Source: an uncultured Prevotella sp.
GTDB taxonomy: Bacteria > Bacteroidota > Bacteroidia > Bacteroidales > Bacteroidaceae
Length of the DNA: 64,000 bases
NCBI GenBank assembly: GCA_900771975.1
Contig: CAAGPV010000015.1
Coordinates: 1-64,000, forward strand
Direction: 5' to 3'
This document shows, in pieces, positions 1 through 9,626 of this stretch (positions are counted from its first letter, which is position 1; every line of letters begins with the position of its first letter). Both the position numbers and the translations under genes were made by a program. Below the pieces are notes generated by a model that was not told the origin of the DNA, ran no database searches, and saw only the letters and a program-made list of their open reading frames with translations.

Positions 1-1477
1 TATCCAATCCTTTTGTTTTTGTGTAAGAAGGAAGTTGATGCGTGTTTTTGGCAATGCTAAGAGAGATGCTGTAATGGGGAGCCTCACCTTCTATCAGTCC
101 ACGTTTGAGCAAGTCTTGAGCTATATCCTCATGAATGGTTCTGCCTTTTTGTACTGCATCAAGCGAGATGCAATCCCAAAGAGAAAGAGTATCGTTTGTC
201 TTCAACAAATCAGTGTATCGCTTGTTGATTTCATTACCATAAATACGGACAACTACTTTTTTCTTGATTTGGTCAATCTCATAGTCTGGCATTGGGAAGT
301 GTCTGCGCCATTGCTCATTGAACATTTTCTTGATACCACGGCTTACGGTATCAATCATGTTGAAATCTACCATCGCCCTACATAAACATTCATTGCGGAA
401 ATGTGTCTGAGGCTCTTCGTTCCTCAAAACATTCTCCAAAGTTCCAGGAATGAATGTGCCAGCATTGGAATAATACAGATATCCTGGATTCTCCACGAAA
501 TTGATACGCTGTTGAAGAGTGTAGTCTTGATGGGCAATACAGTTATGAAGGGCCTCACGAATGGTGTAGTCATCATACTGTTTCATCGTGTCGGGGAAAA
601 GTGTACCTCCTGGCATTTCACGTAATGTCAGATTCTCAATCTTTGATAGGATTTCGTCCACCGTTAATATAAAAGGTACGGTGAAGTGTTCGTAGTCAAC
701 CACTTCCTGATTCTTGTCTCGGCGTGTCCATGTAACCTGTGCAACTGCAGGACGTAGTTTGAAAGCTGATTCGTATTTGCCCAACAATATGATAGCAGCC
801 CGAGTGATACCTCCGTTTCTCGTCAATCCACACTTGCCCAGAAATGTTTGAACATTCCAAGCATTCACTTCTTCTGTAGGTATGCGACTATGGACTTTTT
901 TGAACATCATTCGAGCCTTGGCAATGGCAACCTCATCCAAATCGTCTATTGTTGCATCAGGTACAATTTCTGCAGACCAGTCTTTTGCTGCGTAGATTGG
1001 CTCTTCAAGAATAACAGACATTCTTTCTTGGGTCAATTCTACCAGGGAATCTTCTATCCTTTGCCAAGCCTTCTTGTGAGCAAGGACTGGGCGACGAGGC
1101 AAGTGCTTTGGAATATGTATTATCCATACTCGCTTGTTTGTATCATCGGTTATAAACTCCTCAATGCTTAGACCTTCAGATGAAAGATAAGTGCATTGTT
1201 CTGTGAGTTTGAACGTTGCCGACTGTGTGTTAGCTGGTTGCCCATTAAAGGTTAGCTTCGAAATATCAGTCCCGACTATTTCAAGCGTCTTATCCTTTAC
1301 ACCAATCACAAGATGTCCTCCCTCCATGTTGGCAATAGCCGACACGTAGGATATGACATCATCTTTCTCGTTCCCACAGAACGAGTTCTTCAGGTTCTTA
1401 AATTCCTTCCATTCACAGCGAGCATCCTCTTGTGGGTACTCACGGCGGAGGTATTGTTGTAGTTCAAATTCAAGCAT
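1..1477 (-). CDS. AlbA_2 (Schlafen/AAA_4-like) domain protein, 3' end outside window
   Basis: Reading the minus strand from an ATG at 1477 gives an open frame of about 492 codons that continues past base 1. The N-terminus (starts MLEFELQQYLRREYPQED) leads into the AlbA_2 pattern: 'CEWKEFKN', then 'ISYVSAIANMEGGHLVIGV', the part usually annotated as Schlafen AlbA-like or divergent AAA-4. The middle has 'YTIREALHNCIAHQDY', resembling the ATP-binding region of RecG-like HTH regulators, followed by 'ENPGYLYYSNAGTF'. Family members are bound to be DNA- or nucleotide-binding regulators, and many occur beside restriction systems; the exact role here is unknown. It starts 49 bp downstream of the restriction-modification gene on the same strand, so co-transcription is likely. 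The C-terminus cannot be seen. Confidence 0.8.
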   Translation of the reverse strand, partial: MLEFELQQYLRREYPQEDARCEWKEFKNLKNSFCGNEKDDVISYVSAIANMEGGHLVIGVKDKTLEIVGTDISKLTFNGQPANTQSATFKLTEQCTYLSSEGLSIEEFITDDTNKRVWIIHIPKHLPRRPVLAHKKAWQRIEDSLVELTQERMSVILEEPIYAAKDWSAEIVPDATIDDLDEVAIAKARMMFKKVHSRIPTEEVNAWNVQTFLGKCGLTRNGGITRAAIILLGKYESAFKLRPAVAQVTWTRRDKNQEVVDYEHFTVPFILTVDEILSKIENLTLREMPGGTLFPDTMKQYDDYTIREALHNCIAHQDYTLQQRINFVENPGYLYYSNAGTFIPGTLENVLRNEEPQTHFRNECLCRAMVDFNMIDTVSRGIKKMFNEQWRRHFPMPDYEIDQIKKKVVVRIYGNEINKRYTDLLKTNDTLSLWDCISLDAVQKGRTIHEDIAQDLLKRGLIEGEAPHYSISLSIAKNTHQLPSYTKTKGLD

Positions 1478-1526
1478 AGTTACAAATCTGCTTATTTTTT
1501 CAAGTTTCGAACATATAGACTTCTTT

Positions 1527-4500
1527 TCAGAGTTCTATGATTTCATCTATTTCTTCTTGAGTACGAATTGTTTTAACCAAAGCAACTACCATTTTCTGAT
1601 AATGAATAATCTCATTACCTGTTAAATGCTTGTCTTTGCGGTCTTTCAACCATTTTTCGAGCGGCTGATAGCCTGCAATTATCATATTCCATGCTTCCAA
1701 AGGAACACCATCAAAATATTGTTCTTTATTAATCCACACACGCCCTATACCTTCGTTCGTTTCTTCAAACTTATGAATCAATACAACGTTGTTGTCTTTT
1801 TCGCCAATCACAGGGTAAGTTGTGATGAGGTCTTTTCGATCTATTCCTTTTAATTCATGCAAATAACGGAGTCTCTTTCCAAACTCTGCCATCTTGAAGA
1901 AATATTCTGCCGATGCAGGATAAGGAATCGTTGGAAAGTCATTCTGCAGGAAGTCATGATATGTATCTCTATATGTTACGCTGTGCAGTACGGCATAGAT
2001 GTAGTCGATAAGGTCTATTGCGAGGAATCCGTTCTCTTTGCGTTCTTCGTCTTCAACATCTTGCAGTTGCAAACCTATTCTATTTTCTATGTTTTGCAGA
2101 ATGTCTGGAGAGAAGTTTGCATACTTCAACATTCCGTCATAGATAATCATAGGGAACAGATAGATGCCGCCTCGGGGAACAACATTTATATCTGTTGGCA
2201 AAGTGGATGTATAAGCCAAAGACCATTCTTCATCTCCAATTACATTGCCTTGTAGCCCTACACATAGCACTTGATTTTCTCTATTAAAAACAGAAGATAA
2301 GATGAGAGGACGTGGATATGTGACAAGCGTTTTGTCAAGATACGTCCATCTTGTATCAAAAGGGCGGTATTGAACTTCTGTTATAAAACGTTCGTATTGC
2401 TGCTTGAGCTTTAACGCTTTGCGAGCTTTATCAAGTCTCCAATCACGTGTATCTTTGAAACCTACTTCTTCTCGCAATTCTACATCCATCTTATCTGAGA
2501 GCATCAATGATAGGAGGTTTTCTATTCCCTCTTTTTCATAATGTATAGCTACACCATCTTTATCAGATTTGAACCCTTGTACCTTATACAACATCAACGA
2601 ATCTATCTTGAATCCATTGGCATAGTGTTCTTTTATTTTTTCGTCTATAATACGAAAAGTATATAGAGGTGCAGTTGGTTGTAATTCTGTAAAATCTATA
2701 TCAGCCAACTTGTTTTTTTCTAAAAAAGACAGTTTTTGATTACGTTTGCCATAAATATCTTTATAGTACACTTTTGCCAAATCGTCTGTTTTTTTGTTTT
2801 TTACCATTATTACAATGGATACACCCTGACGAATATCAAACACACATTGGTCTGTAACTTCATCAGTACTTTCATTGCGCATGGTAGAACCATGAAGATT
2901 GACAATGTATATTTGGCTGAATGATTTCATTAATTCATACCGCATACCTCTAAACAAACGTGAGTCCAAATACGTATTTGCGGTAATATACGCTAGCACA
3001 CCTTCTTTTGTTCTTTCTACGAAGTTCTGTCCCAAGCGTATGAATTTGCAATAGTCGTTATTTATTCCCTTGGAATTCACTTCTTTAAGAGTGTTTTTAT
3101 ATTTTACTTTACTATTTTTGCGATTTCTGCTTACTTTGATTTTGCTCATTCCTGGCTCCTGCTTATAGTCGTCCATAAGGTTCATAATCCACTCACCAGT
3201 ATTTGCGGATTTTTCATTATATGGTGGATTGCCCATCACGACCATGATAGGAGTGTCACGCTTGATGATATTTGCCGCATTTGATTCATCAGTAATGAAT
3301 TTTGCAAAAGGCAGAGTTGCCTCTGGATGCTCCTTTTCAAGGGAGTTGGTTAGAAAAATATTAAGTCGGTCAACGTTCTCGTTTTCAACCTTGTCAAGTC
3401 CGAGGGAGGTTGATAATTTCAGGTGAGCCATAGTATATGGAGCCATCAAGTATTCGAATGCGTTGAGACGTGGCACGATATGATTTACAACATCTTCAGC
3501 CCATAAACCCTCTTGCCCTTTGTATGACTCTTTAATTCTTTCAGCAACAGCAGCAAGGAAAGTTCCTGTACCCGTCGCAGGGTCAAGAATTTGTACTTTA
3601 TGCGTCTGCTTTCCATTATATTCTATCAATGTGTTATTTGCCAATCCGTCATTTATGCTCAATTCTGTGCGCAGAAGATGATCTACGGCGTCAACGATAA
3701 AGCCAACAACCTCTTTTGGAGTATACCAAACACCAAATTCTTCACGAATCTTAGGATTATATTCTGTCAAGAAATCCTCATAAAAATGTACAAGTGGATC
3801 CTTTCCATAGTTGTGAAGGATACGTTCCATTTTTGTGACTTTAAATATCTCTATCAATTCTTCTACAATCCATTTTACACCACTATGAAGTTCAGCTAAA
3901 GCGAGTTGCTTGAATATCTTTTTCAAGAAAGGATTAATGCTTGGTATGAGTTCGGATGCCTCCTGTAGAGAAAACGATGATGGTGTCTTATCGTATATTC
4001 TTGCAATGAACATACCATAAACAATCGTTTGAGCATAGAAATCAGCAAACTGTTCCTCGGTCATGTCATGCACGAGGAACTTTTTGAAAGCATCTAATTT
4101 TATATGTAAATCTTTATCTTCTTTAGTCTGATTTGTTCCAGTTTTAGACAATGCTATAGAAAGAATCTTAGCTATAACCTTTGCTTTTGCAGCAAGTGTT
4201 TCTGCAAGAATTCTTGCGCTATTTATTGGTTGAGGCTTTGCTTCTATCAATTTAGAAAGAAGTTTGGCAAAAGCAGATATTTGCTCCTCATCTTCAGTAG
4301 GAACTATATGTTCATCTTTTTTATCTGCTATTTTCGCAGACAAAGTTTCTTCTCCTTTCTCATAAAGCACGAATTCAAGATAATCAGTAAATGCAATGGT
4401 GTTAATAGCTTTCTTATATCTGTCAAATTGCTCTTTATGTGCTTTATCATTTTCACCTCTCAGATCCTTATCAAACAAGTCTTTTGTTTCAATAAATGAG

Positions 4501-4718
4501 ATGATAGTATCCCCTTTACGCAACTCGAAATCAGGAGCTCCGTATTCCTTGCGCTTAGGTTCATTGATAATCTGAATAAGGACGCTATTTTTTTTAGGCT
4601 TAGGTAAAAATGTATTAAGCAGAGTTTCTAATGCTCCACGAAAACTATGTTCTGTAGTTTCGCCAGTTTGATAAATAGTATCAACTGCCTGTATATATAG
4701 ACTTATTGAATTTGTCAT
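1527..4718 (-). CDS. Type IIG/ISP-like restriction enzyme-methyltransferase fusion
   Basis: A 1063-residue single-chain restriction-modification protein. Near the N-terminus is a PD-(D/E)XK-like nuclease signature: D63 in 'GAPDFE' and E77-x-K79 in 'FIETKD'. An adenine N6-methyltransferase core follows: SAM-binding 'ILDPATGTGTF' near residue 376 and the catalytic 'NPPY' near residue 495. The C-terminal 450 residues are the place for target recognition, with 'YRPFDTRWTYL' typical of the ISP family C-terminal part. Between nuclease and methyltransferase there are only about 280 residues and no Walker A motif, so the helicase of true type ISP enzymes such as LlaGI is absent. This suggests a helicase-free type IIG-like cutter. 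No separate specificity gene is present. The AlbA_2 gene lies immediately downstream. Confidence 0.88.
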   Translation of the reverse strand: MTNSISLYIQAVDTIYQTGETTEHSFRGALETLLNTFLPKPKKNSVLIQIINEPKRKEYGAPDFELRKGDTIISFIETKDLFDKDLRGENDKAHKEQFDRYKKAINTIAFTDYLEFVLYEKGEETLSAKIADKKDEHIVPTEDEEQISAFAKLLSKLIEAKPQPINSARILAETLAAKAKVIAKILSIALSKTGTNQTKEDKDLHIKLDAFKKFLVHDMTEEQFADFYAQTIVYGMFIARIYDKTPSSFSLQEASELIPSINPFLKKIFKQLALAELHSGVKWIVEELIEIFKVTKMERILHNYGKDPLVHFYEDFLTEYNPKIREEFGVWYTPKEVVGFIVDAVDHLLRTELSINDGLANNTLIEYNGKQTHKVQILDPATGTGTFLAAVAERIKESYKGQEGLWAEDVVNHIVPRLNAFEYLMAPYTMAHLKLSTSLGLDKVENENVDRLNIFLTNSLEKEHPEATLPFAKFITDESNAANIIKRDTPIMVVMGNPPYNEKSANTGEWIMNLMDDYKQEPGMSKIKVSRNRKNSKVKYKNTLKEVNSKGINNDYCKFIRLGQNFVERTKEGVLAYITANTYLDSRLFRGMRYELMKSFSQIYIVNLHGSTMRNESTDEVTDQCVFDIRQGVSIVIMVKNKKTDDLAKVYYKDIYGKRNQKLSFLEKNKLADIDFTELQPTAPLYTFRIIDEKIKEHYANGFKIDSLMLYKVQGFKSDKDGVAIHYEKEGIENLLSLMLSDKMDVELREEVGFKDTRDWRLDKARKALKLKQQYERFITEVQYRPFDTRWTYLDKTLVTYPRPLILSSVFNRENQVLCVGLQGNVIGDEEWSLAYTSTLPTDINVVPRGGIYLFPMIIYDGMLKYANFSPDILQNIENRIGLQLQDVEDEERKENGFLAIDLIDYIYAVLHSVTYRDTYHDFLQNDFPTIPYPASAEYFFKMAEFGKRLRYLHELKGIDRKDLITTYPVIGEKDNNVVLIHKFEETNEGIGRVWINKEQYFDGVPLEAWNMIIAGYQPLEKWLKDRKDKHLTGNEIIHYQKMVVALVKTIRTQEEIDEIIEL

Positions 4719-5063
4719 ATTAATAATAGTTTATTGTTTAAATCCTAATGTCTTCAGAAGTGTATGGTGTGCTGGTGATAAGTCTTGCACTTGGACACGA
4801 TGAGCCTGTGTCGGTAGGCTGCCCATTATACAATGAAGCGTCAGCCGTTAAAGGCTGTTTGGTGTTATCTTTCAATGTCATTGCTCAGAGGTTAGATTTT
4901 GTCAATAGACTTTCTTTTGATAGAATTGTCAATTATTGACCATAAAAGTAAGAAATCTTATTCAGACGAAAGAATAAATCATGGGGAATCTTTATCTTTG
5001 GCATCACATTTCTGTAATTTGAGGTTATTTGTAGCAATTGATACTACAAATCGCCTCTCATTG
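4719..5063. other. Intergenic, no gene seen
   Basis: 345 bp between the restriction-modification gene and the next minus-strand gene. The short open frames here have no recognisable features. It should hold the promoter of the restriction-modification gene, but I could not pick a convincing -7 box. Confidence 0.5.
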
Positions 5064-5600
5064 TCATTTTCTGGATAAACCTTGTGACTTCTTTTTTGTT
5101 GATGCTCCTAACCCTAACTTCTGTGTTCCGTCCCAATTTGTAAGTTGGTCAGCACAACCATTGGAGCCACCGAGTGAAACGTATGTATCTGCGCAGCACG
5201 ACATGTGATCAATGAACGAAAGGAAGTTCTGAATGATGGGTTCGTTATAAACAACCTCATCGGTAGCAAAGAGTTTTGTCCAGTGTGCGACACATTCTCT
5301 CCGATAATTGCCACAACCATTCCAATCCATGCTTGCGAGAAATCTGTCAACAGCAGATGCTACTCCTTGTGGAGAGCGAAGCGCAATGTTGGATTTTGTG
5401 GCAGTAGCCATAATACCATAATAGATTGCTTTGGCTTCTTTTTCATCGAAATCTATTCTGCTTGATTGCGAAAAGGCTTTGAACTTGTTCATGACCTTCG
5501 TTGATGAATCGGTCAAGTACACCTTGGTATTAGTCTTGTTGACAGACTTGCGTACACCTTTATTCTGCTTGTCACGTTCAGCGTTGATGGCCACGATCAT
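5064..5600 (-). CDS. Hypothetical protein, 178 aa
   Basis: Not recognised. No signal peptide or membrane segment is apparent; the C-terminal part is rich in Cys, Trp and Gly ('SMDWNGCGNYRRECVAHW', 'DHMSCCADTYVSLGGSNGC'). The first residues overlap, on the opposite strand, the tail of a transporter remnant that ends at 5751. The annotated start may therefore be an accident of the junction and the true gene could have lost its 5' end; the Met at about residue 37 is an alternative start. No informative neighbours. Confidence 0.45.
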   Translation of the reverse strand: MIVAINAERDKQNKGVRKSVNKTNTKVYLTDSSTKVMNKFKAFSQSSRIDFDEKEAKAIYYGIMATATKSNIALRSPQGVASAVDRFLASMDWNGCGNYRRECVAHWTKLFATDEVVYNEPIIQNFLSFIDHMSCCADTYVSLGGSNGCADQLTNWDGTQKLGLGASTKKKSQGLSRK

Positions 5601-5751
5601 GTTCGACGAGGGGCAGGAACTGAACTTCTCTTTCTGGATTGGCGTATTCTTGATAATCCTCTCCGTGGTGCTTCAGACGATATTGTCGAGGAAGAAAGGG
5701 AGATGCATCATGTTGGTAATTATAGCGAGGACAATGGCAAGAAAGTATTGA
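5587..5751 (+). pseudogene. C-terminal scrap of an EamA/DMT-type permease
   Basis: The plus strand encodes an acidic loop followed by one long hydrophobic helix ('FWIGVFLIILSVVLQ') and a basic tail (SRKKGR), then a stop at 5749-5751. This is how the last helix of EamA-type drug/metabolite transporters usually looks. No upstream transmembrane helices remain: the sequence before it belongs to another gene on the other strand. Read as a truncated remnant; family assignment rests on one helix and is tentative. Confidence 0.35.
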
Positions 5752-5783
5752 AATAAAAATAGTAGGGTCTGATATAGACAGAA

Positions 5784-5846
5784 AGAAGGGCATCTCTTCA
5801 AGGTTACAAGCCAAAGGCAAGTAGCTTAGAAGAGGTGCCCTTTCTT
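5784..5846 (-). terminator. Hairpin downstream of the exported-protein gene
   Basis: 'AAGAAGGGCATCTCTTC' near 5784-5799 pairs, with one bulge, with 'GAAGAGGTGCCCTTTCTT' at 5829-5846. It lies 20 bp after the stop of the minus-strand gene at 5867 and probably terminates it. Confidence 0.55.
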
Positions 5847-5866
5847 ATGGGTTGAACCGTGGAATG

Positions 5867-7942
5867 TTATTTCCAAAGCACCTTACGGCAGGTACCATCG
5901 GAATATTTCACGATGTAAATTCTGCCAGAGCAAGGTGTAGTGACCTTCATTCCGTCCATGGTGTAGAGAGCGTCCACTTTGGCAGCTTGGTCCGTTGTGG
6001 CGTTTGTGTGGTTGATGCCACTTGTGGTCTTGTATTCCACACAAGGCGTAATGGCAATAGACGTTGGGTCGTCGGTGTTTTTAAACCACTTGTATGTGCC
6101 CAGACCGTTGCCGTTGGCGTCTTGGTCTTCTACGTGTTGCCATGCCGTGGTCTTCTTGTCCTTGTCACGGCGCAGGCAGAAGATGGAGATGTCGTCGCTC
6201 GTGTAGGGCGAAACTTCGAGGGTGGTGTTGGGGAAGGGGCCCGCAACAACAAAGAATTCCTCACCAGCTTTCAGGTTCACGGTTTTGTCAAGAACAAACT
6301 TCGTGGCAAGATAGTCGTTGTCGCTATACTGCAAGTCGCCTGCCTTGACAGAGGCTGTGGCAAGCACTTCTCCCGGTTCGCCGTTATCGGCAACGGCATT
6401 TAGGGTGAGTGTGATAGGATAGTCGGGGTCGTTGGCTGTGACGGATGCAAAGAAAACCGAAATGGAGTCAATTGTTGCATCGGCCAAAGGAGCCTTGTAT
6501 TTCTCGGCAAACTTGTCGATGCCGAGCCAGTTTGACCCTGCATAGTTGCCGTACCAGCCGAGGGATATCTTCTGAAGGTTCTTGTTCTCCTCTGTGTTGA
6601 TGTTCCACACATACTGTGCTCCGCCTGCCTGAATGGCATATTGCAGGATGTCGTTGCTCTGTCCAGCATCGTTCTTGGCGGTCAGTCCAACGCTCACGGT
6701 GCCTTCTTTCGTAAAGGTGACGGTGGGGTTCTGCTCGGTGCTCGTCTCTATGTCGGCAAACTGGAACACCCATTTCCATTCTGTGGGATTGCCGGTAGAC
6801 AAGTCACGGAAGGTGACGGGCACATTCGTAGGAACGAACACGCCTACCCATGGGCTCTCGTAGCCTTCTTCCGGCAAGCCTATCTGTGCGGTAGGAGCTT
6901 TCTGTGAAACCACCACAAAGCCTTTGCGTTCTTTCTTGTCGCTCTGTTCACCACGCTTTATAGTGAGTGTCACGTCGTAGGTTCCTGCAACGTTGTAGGT
7001 AACCACGGGATTTTCCTCGGTTGAAGCTTCGGTGTCGGCACCTGGGAACGACCATTCCAAAGTCTCGGGATTGCCAGTTGCAAGGCTTTTGAAGCCGATG
7101 CTTTCTCCTTCGAAGATGTGTATGGCTTCTGAGGCAGACGGGTCGTCCTTGACAAGCTGGAACCCGTCAATAGCAAGGTCTTCTCCGCCAAACGGATAGT
7201 CGAACTCAAACTTTACCTTCTTGCCTGCAAAAGCCGAGAGGTCGAAGGAGAACTTGTTCCAGTTAGGGCCTGTATAGGCGTTTTCCTGTGCCCAGTTGAA
7301 GGCGTTGAGCAGGGTGGTGCTTTCGCCACTCTCGGTGTCGATGGCATTGAAAGTCCACTTGCCGTAGATAAGAAATCCTGCTTGGAAATAAGCATAGAAC
7401 TCTACCTTGCTTCCGTCTTCAATGGTGAGGGTGGGGCTGGAGAGTTTTGCGCTGCCCGAGTTTTTGGCATCGTATTTGATGAAAGCGGACGAGACATCGT
7501 CTGCCTTTATGGCGTTGAACTTTTTGTTGGCAAGTTGCCATCCGCTTTCTACTGTCCAGTCGTTCATAGCTTCTTCCGAGTCGAATTCCTGATCGTAGTA
7601 GGCCACGGTTGCTTTGTCTGTGGTGAAGTCGGCCTTCAAGGGTTGGTTAATGACAAACTGGGCGGTAACCACTTCGCTGTTCTGGTTGTATCCGCGTGTC
7701 ATTACATAGAGCGTGCAGCTCTTGTCGATGGTGAACGAGGTGGATTTTCCTTCCACTACGGTGCTCTTAGTGACGTCTTCCTGAAATTCGTCAGCGTCTT
7801 TGGCGGTGGTGGAATACCATATTGTCACGGCGTTTTCGTCGTCGGTGGTCACCGTTACGTTCTGTGGGGCGTCAAACGTTCCGCCCAACGGTGTTACTAC
7901 TGGCGTCTTCAGCGGTTGTTTGGCCTCGACAGTGACAAACAT
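5867..7942 (-). CDS. Downstream part of an interrupted exported PKD-domain protein
   Basis: 691 codons without a signal peptide, in the same frame as the gene ending at 8003. Read through the intervening TAA, the two make one gene of 1046 codons (5867-9007). Domains visible here: a chitobiase-C-like stretch ('PLGGTFDAPQNVTV'), a jelly-roll-like region with 'FDSEEAMNDWTVESGW', two PKD-type repeats ('TYNVAGTYDVTLTIK' and 'FTKEGTVSVGLTAKN'), a further beta-rich domain, and a C-terminal tail 'LYTMDGMKV...GRIYIVKYSDG' of the kind used for type IX secretion or surface sorting in this phylum. Expression is uncertain because a product started at 7942 would lack an export signal. A polysaccharide- or protein-binding surface role is inferred from architecture only. 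Confidence 0.7.
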   Translation of the reverse strand: MFVTVEAKQPLKTPVVTPLGGTFDAPQNVTVTTDDENAVTIWYSTTAKDADEFQEDVTKSTVVEGKSTSFTIDKSCTLYVMTRGYNQNSEVVTAQFVINQPLKADFTTDKATVAYYDQEFDSEEAMNDWTVESGWQLANKKFNAIKADDVSSAFIKYDAKNSGSAKLSSPTLTIEDGSKVEFYAYFQAGFLIYGKWTFNAIDTESGESTTLLNAFNWAQENAYTGPNWNKFSFDLSAFAGKKVKFEFDYPFGGEDLAIDGFQLVKDDPSASEAIHIFEGESIGFKSLATGNPETLEWSFPGADTEASTEENPVVTYNVAGTYDVTLTIKRGEQSDKKERKGFVVVSQKAPTAQIGLPEEGYESPWVGVFVPTNVPVTFRDLSTGNPTEWKWVFQFADIETSTEQNPTVTFTKEGTVSVGLTAKNDAGQSNDILQYAIQAGGAQYVWNINTEENKNLQKISLGWYGNYAGSNWLGIDKFAEKYKAPLADATIDSISVFFASVTANDPDYPITLTLNAVADNGEPGEVLATASVKAGDLQYSDNDYLATKFVLDKTVNLKAGEEFFVVAGPFPNTTLEVSPYTSDDISIFCLRRDKDKKTTAWQHVEDQDANGNGLGTYKWFKNTDDPTSIAITPCVEYKTTSGINHTNATTDQAAKVDALYTMDGMKVTTPCSGRIYIVKYSDGTCRKVLWK

Positions 7943-8002
7943 TTTCGCTTCGCCGGGCTTGAATTCTGCGTTTCCTGCAAATGATGCGGTGATGATTACC
8001 GT

Positions 8003-9007
8003 TTATGTCTGCTCTACATACGAGGTGGAAAGTATTCCGTTTTCATTAACGGAGCATACGTCCCATTGTGACGACTTGTACTCAATGGGGGAGAGTTGGT
8101 TGGGGTTGAGCAGGTCAGCATAGCCGTCATCGCCCGAGGTGAGGGTGATGTTCTGTTTATAGAAACTGAGTTGTGGGTCTTTGCGTATCACATATTTAGC
8201 TTCTGTTACGTCGCTATACTCACTTCCTTCTTTTACAACCGCCTTCAGCGTGGTGGTAGTGTCTATGACGAGCGGAGCAGAATAGTTTTGGCGCGCAGTT
8301 GTCTCCACCCGTGGGTTGCTGCCGTCGGTGGTGTAATAAATGGTGTGTTCGGCGATGGAAGCACCATTGGCACTTATCTCCACCGTCTGCGGTTCGTCGT
8401 AGGAGCCGGCAGTAGGAGAGAAGGTCGGGGCGGAAACGCCAGATGCGGTTTTTACATATTCTACTTCAATCTTGCGAATATAGAGCGGTCCCTTGTTTTC
8501 GCTGGTCTGCTGGAAGCGGATGTCTATCTCTCCTTCCTGTGCCTCTTCGGCAGAAACCGTAAATTCATACTCGGCTTCGGTGGAAGCGAGCGTGGCCGAA
8601 GAGTTGCCATTGCAGAGATAGTTTTTGCCATTGACGGATGCAGCCACGTTGCCGGCATACTCGGCTTTCTGTACACGGGCGGTGACACGCACGGCCGTCA
8701 CCTTGCCTTCAATGCCGGTTGTCCAGAGCCGTGCACTCGTCGGCGGTTCGCTTGCCGAGCCGATATACTGGCCCATGTTGGCAGTAAAGGCATAAAGCGT
8801 TGTTCCTTCTGCCGAAACGTTCCATTGCACATTGTTCAGTTCGGTGGTGTAGAACTCTTTTTCCACTCTGTTTGAGCCGAAGTTGTAGAAGCCCTGTCCA
8901 CCGTTGGCCTTAGACGTGTTCCATGTGAACGACCACGTGTCTGCTCGCATTGCTTGTGGCAATAGCGAGAGCATAATGGCAAACAAGAATAGCAATTTTT
9001 TCCTCAT
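8003..9007 (-). CDS. N-terminal part of the same interrupted exported protein
   Basis: 334 codons starting with a clear signal peptide (MRKKLLFLFAIMLSLLPQAMRA). After a beta-rich N-terminal domain there is a chitobiase-C/FN3-associated domain ('APTFSPTAGSYDEPQTVEISA', then 'YTTDGSNPR'). It then enters a bacterial Ig-like (Big_2) domain at 'SQWDVCSVNENGILSTSYVEQT' and stops at TAA 8003-8005. The codons after the stop, in the same frame, continue the Big_2 domain as 'TVIITASFAGNAEFKPGEAK'. The stop therefore falls inside a domain, which argues for a nonsense mutation (or sequence error) and against two separate genes. Neighbour: the divergent DUF486 gene. Confidence 0.75.
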   Translation of the reverse strand: MRKKLLFLFAIMLSLLPQAMRADTWSFTWNTSKANGGQGFYNFGSNRVEKEFYTTELNNVQWNVSAEGTTLYAFTANMGQYIGSASEPPTSARLWTTGIEGKVTAVRVTARVQKAEYAGNVAASVNGKNYLCNGNSSATLASTEAEYEFTVSAEEAQEGEIDIRFQQTSENKGPLYIRKIEVEYVKTASGVSAPTFSPTAGSYDEPQTVEISANGASIAEHTIYYTTDGSNPRVETTARQNYSAPLVIDTTTTLKAVVKEGSEYSDVTEAKYVIRKDPQLSFYKQNITLTSGDDGYADLLNPNQLSPIEYKSSQWDVCSVNENGILSTSYVEQT

Positions 9008-9069
9008 AAGTTTAAAATGTTATTGATTATATGGTTGGATGTAGTTAATTGTAAATTGCAATAGAAGCG

Positions 9070-9077
9070 CAAATATA
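9070..9077 (-). promoter_or_regulatory. -7 box for the exported-protein gene
   Basis: On the minus strand this reads TATATTTG, a match to the Bacteroidetes TAnnTTTG element, about 63 bp upstream of the ATG at 9007. No clear -33 TTTG at the right distance. Confidence 0.4.
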
Positions 9078-9223
9078 CGAAATAATCTTGCAACCTCCCA
9101 CTTTCTTACATCTTTATTTTTACCATTTGTAACGGATTACCAATTTTTGTGACTGGTTTCTAAAAGATAATGCGTATAGAAACAAAAGAAACGACCATAA
9201 AGTTTCCTTTGACAAAAAAACTG

Positions 9224-9231
9224 TACCTTTG
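9224..9231 (+). promoter_or_regulatory. -7 box for the DUF486 gene
   Basis: TACCTTTG, 26 bp before the ATG at 9258. A TTTG at 9208-9211 is only 12 bp upstream, closer than the usual 19-21 bp, so the -33 element is uncertain. Confidence 0.55.
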
Positions 9232-9257
9232 CAATTAAGATATATTATATATAAGCT

Positions 9258-9626
9258 ATGAACGGAATATACACGATACTGTTGCTAATTGCAAGCAACA
9301 TTTTCATGACGTTGGCATGGTATGGACATCTCAAGTTGCAGCAGACAGGCGTTACGGCGTCATGGCCGCTTTTGGCGGTAGTTGCCTTCTCGTGGGGGAT
9401 AGCTTTTTTTGAATACTGTTGTCAGGTGCCTGCCAACAGGATGGGGTTTGTCGGTAACGGTGGTCCCTTTACGCTTGTCCAGCTCAAGGTGATACAAGAG
9501 TGTGTGAGCCTTGTGGTGTTTACGGTCATCATCAACATGATGTTTACTGGGCAAGGACTTCACTGGAATCACTGGCTTGCGTTCTTGCTGCTTATTGGAG
9601 CTGTCTATTTGGTGTTCTTGAAGTAA
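9258..9626 (+). CDS. DUF486 (DMT-like) small membrane protein
   Basis: 122 residues forming about four transmembrane helices, close to the normal length of the DUF486 family, which is distantly related to the drug/metabolite transporter superfamily. Typical features are the start 'TILLLIASNIFMTLAWYGHL', the central 'FFEYCCQVPANRMG' with the conserved P-A-N-R, and 'FTLVQLKVIQE'. Substrate unknown. A strong TAnnTTTG box precedes it and it appears monocistronic. Confidence 0.85.
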   Translation: MNGIYTILLLIASNIFMTLAWYGHLKLQQTGVTASWPLLAVVAFSWGIAFFEYCCQVPANRMGFVGNGGPFTLVQLKVIQECVSLVVFTVIINMMFTGQGLHWNHWLAFLLLIGAVYLVFLK

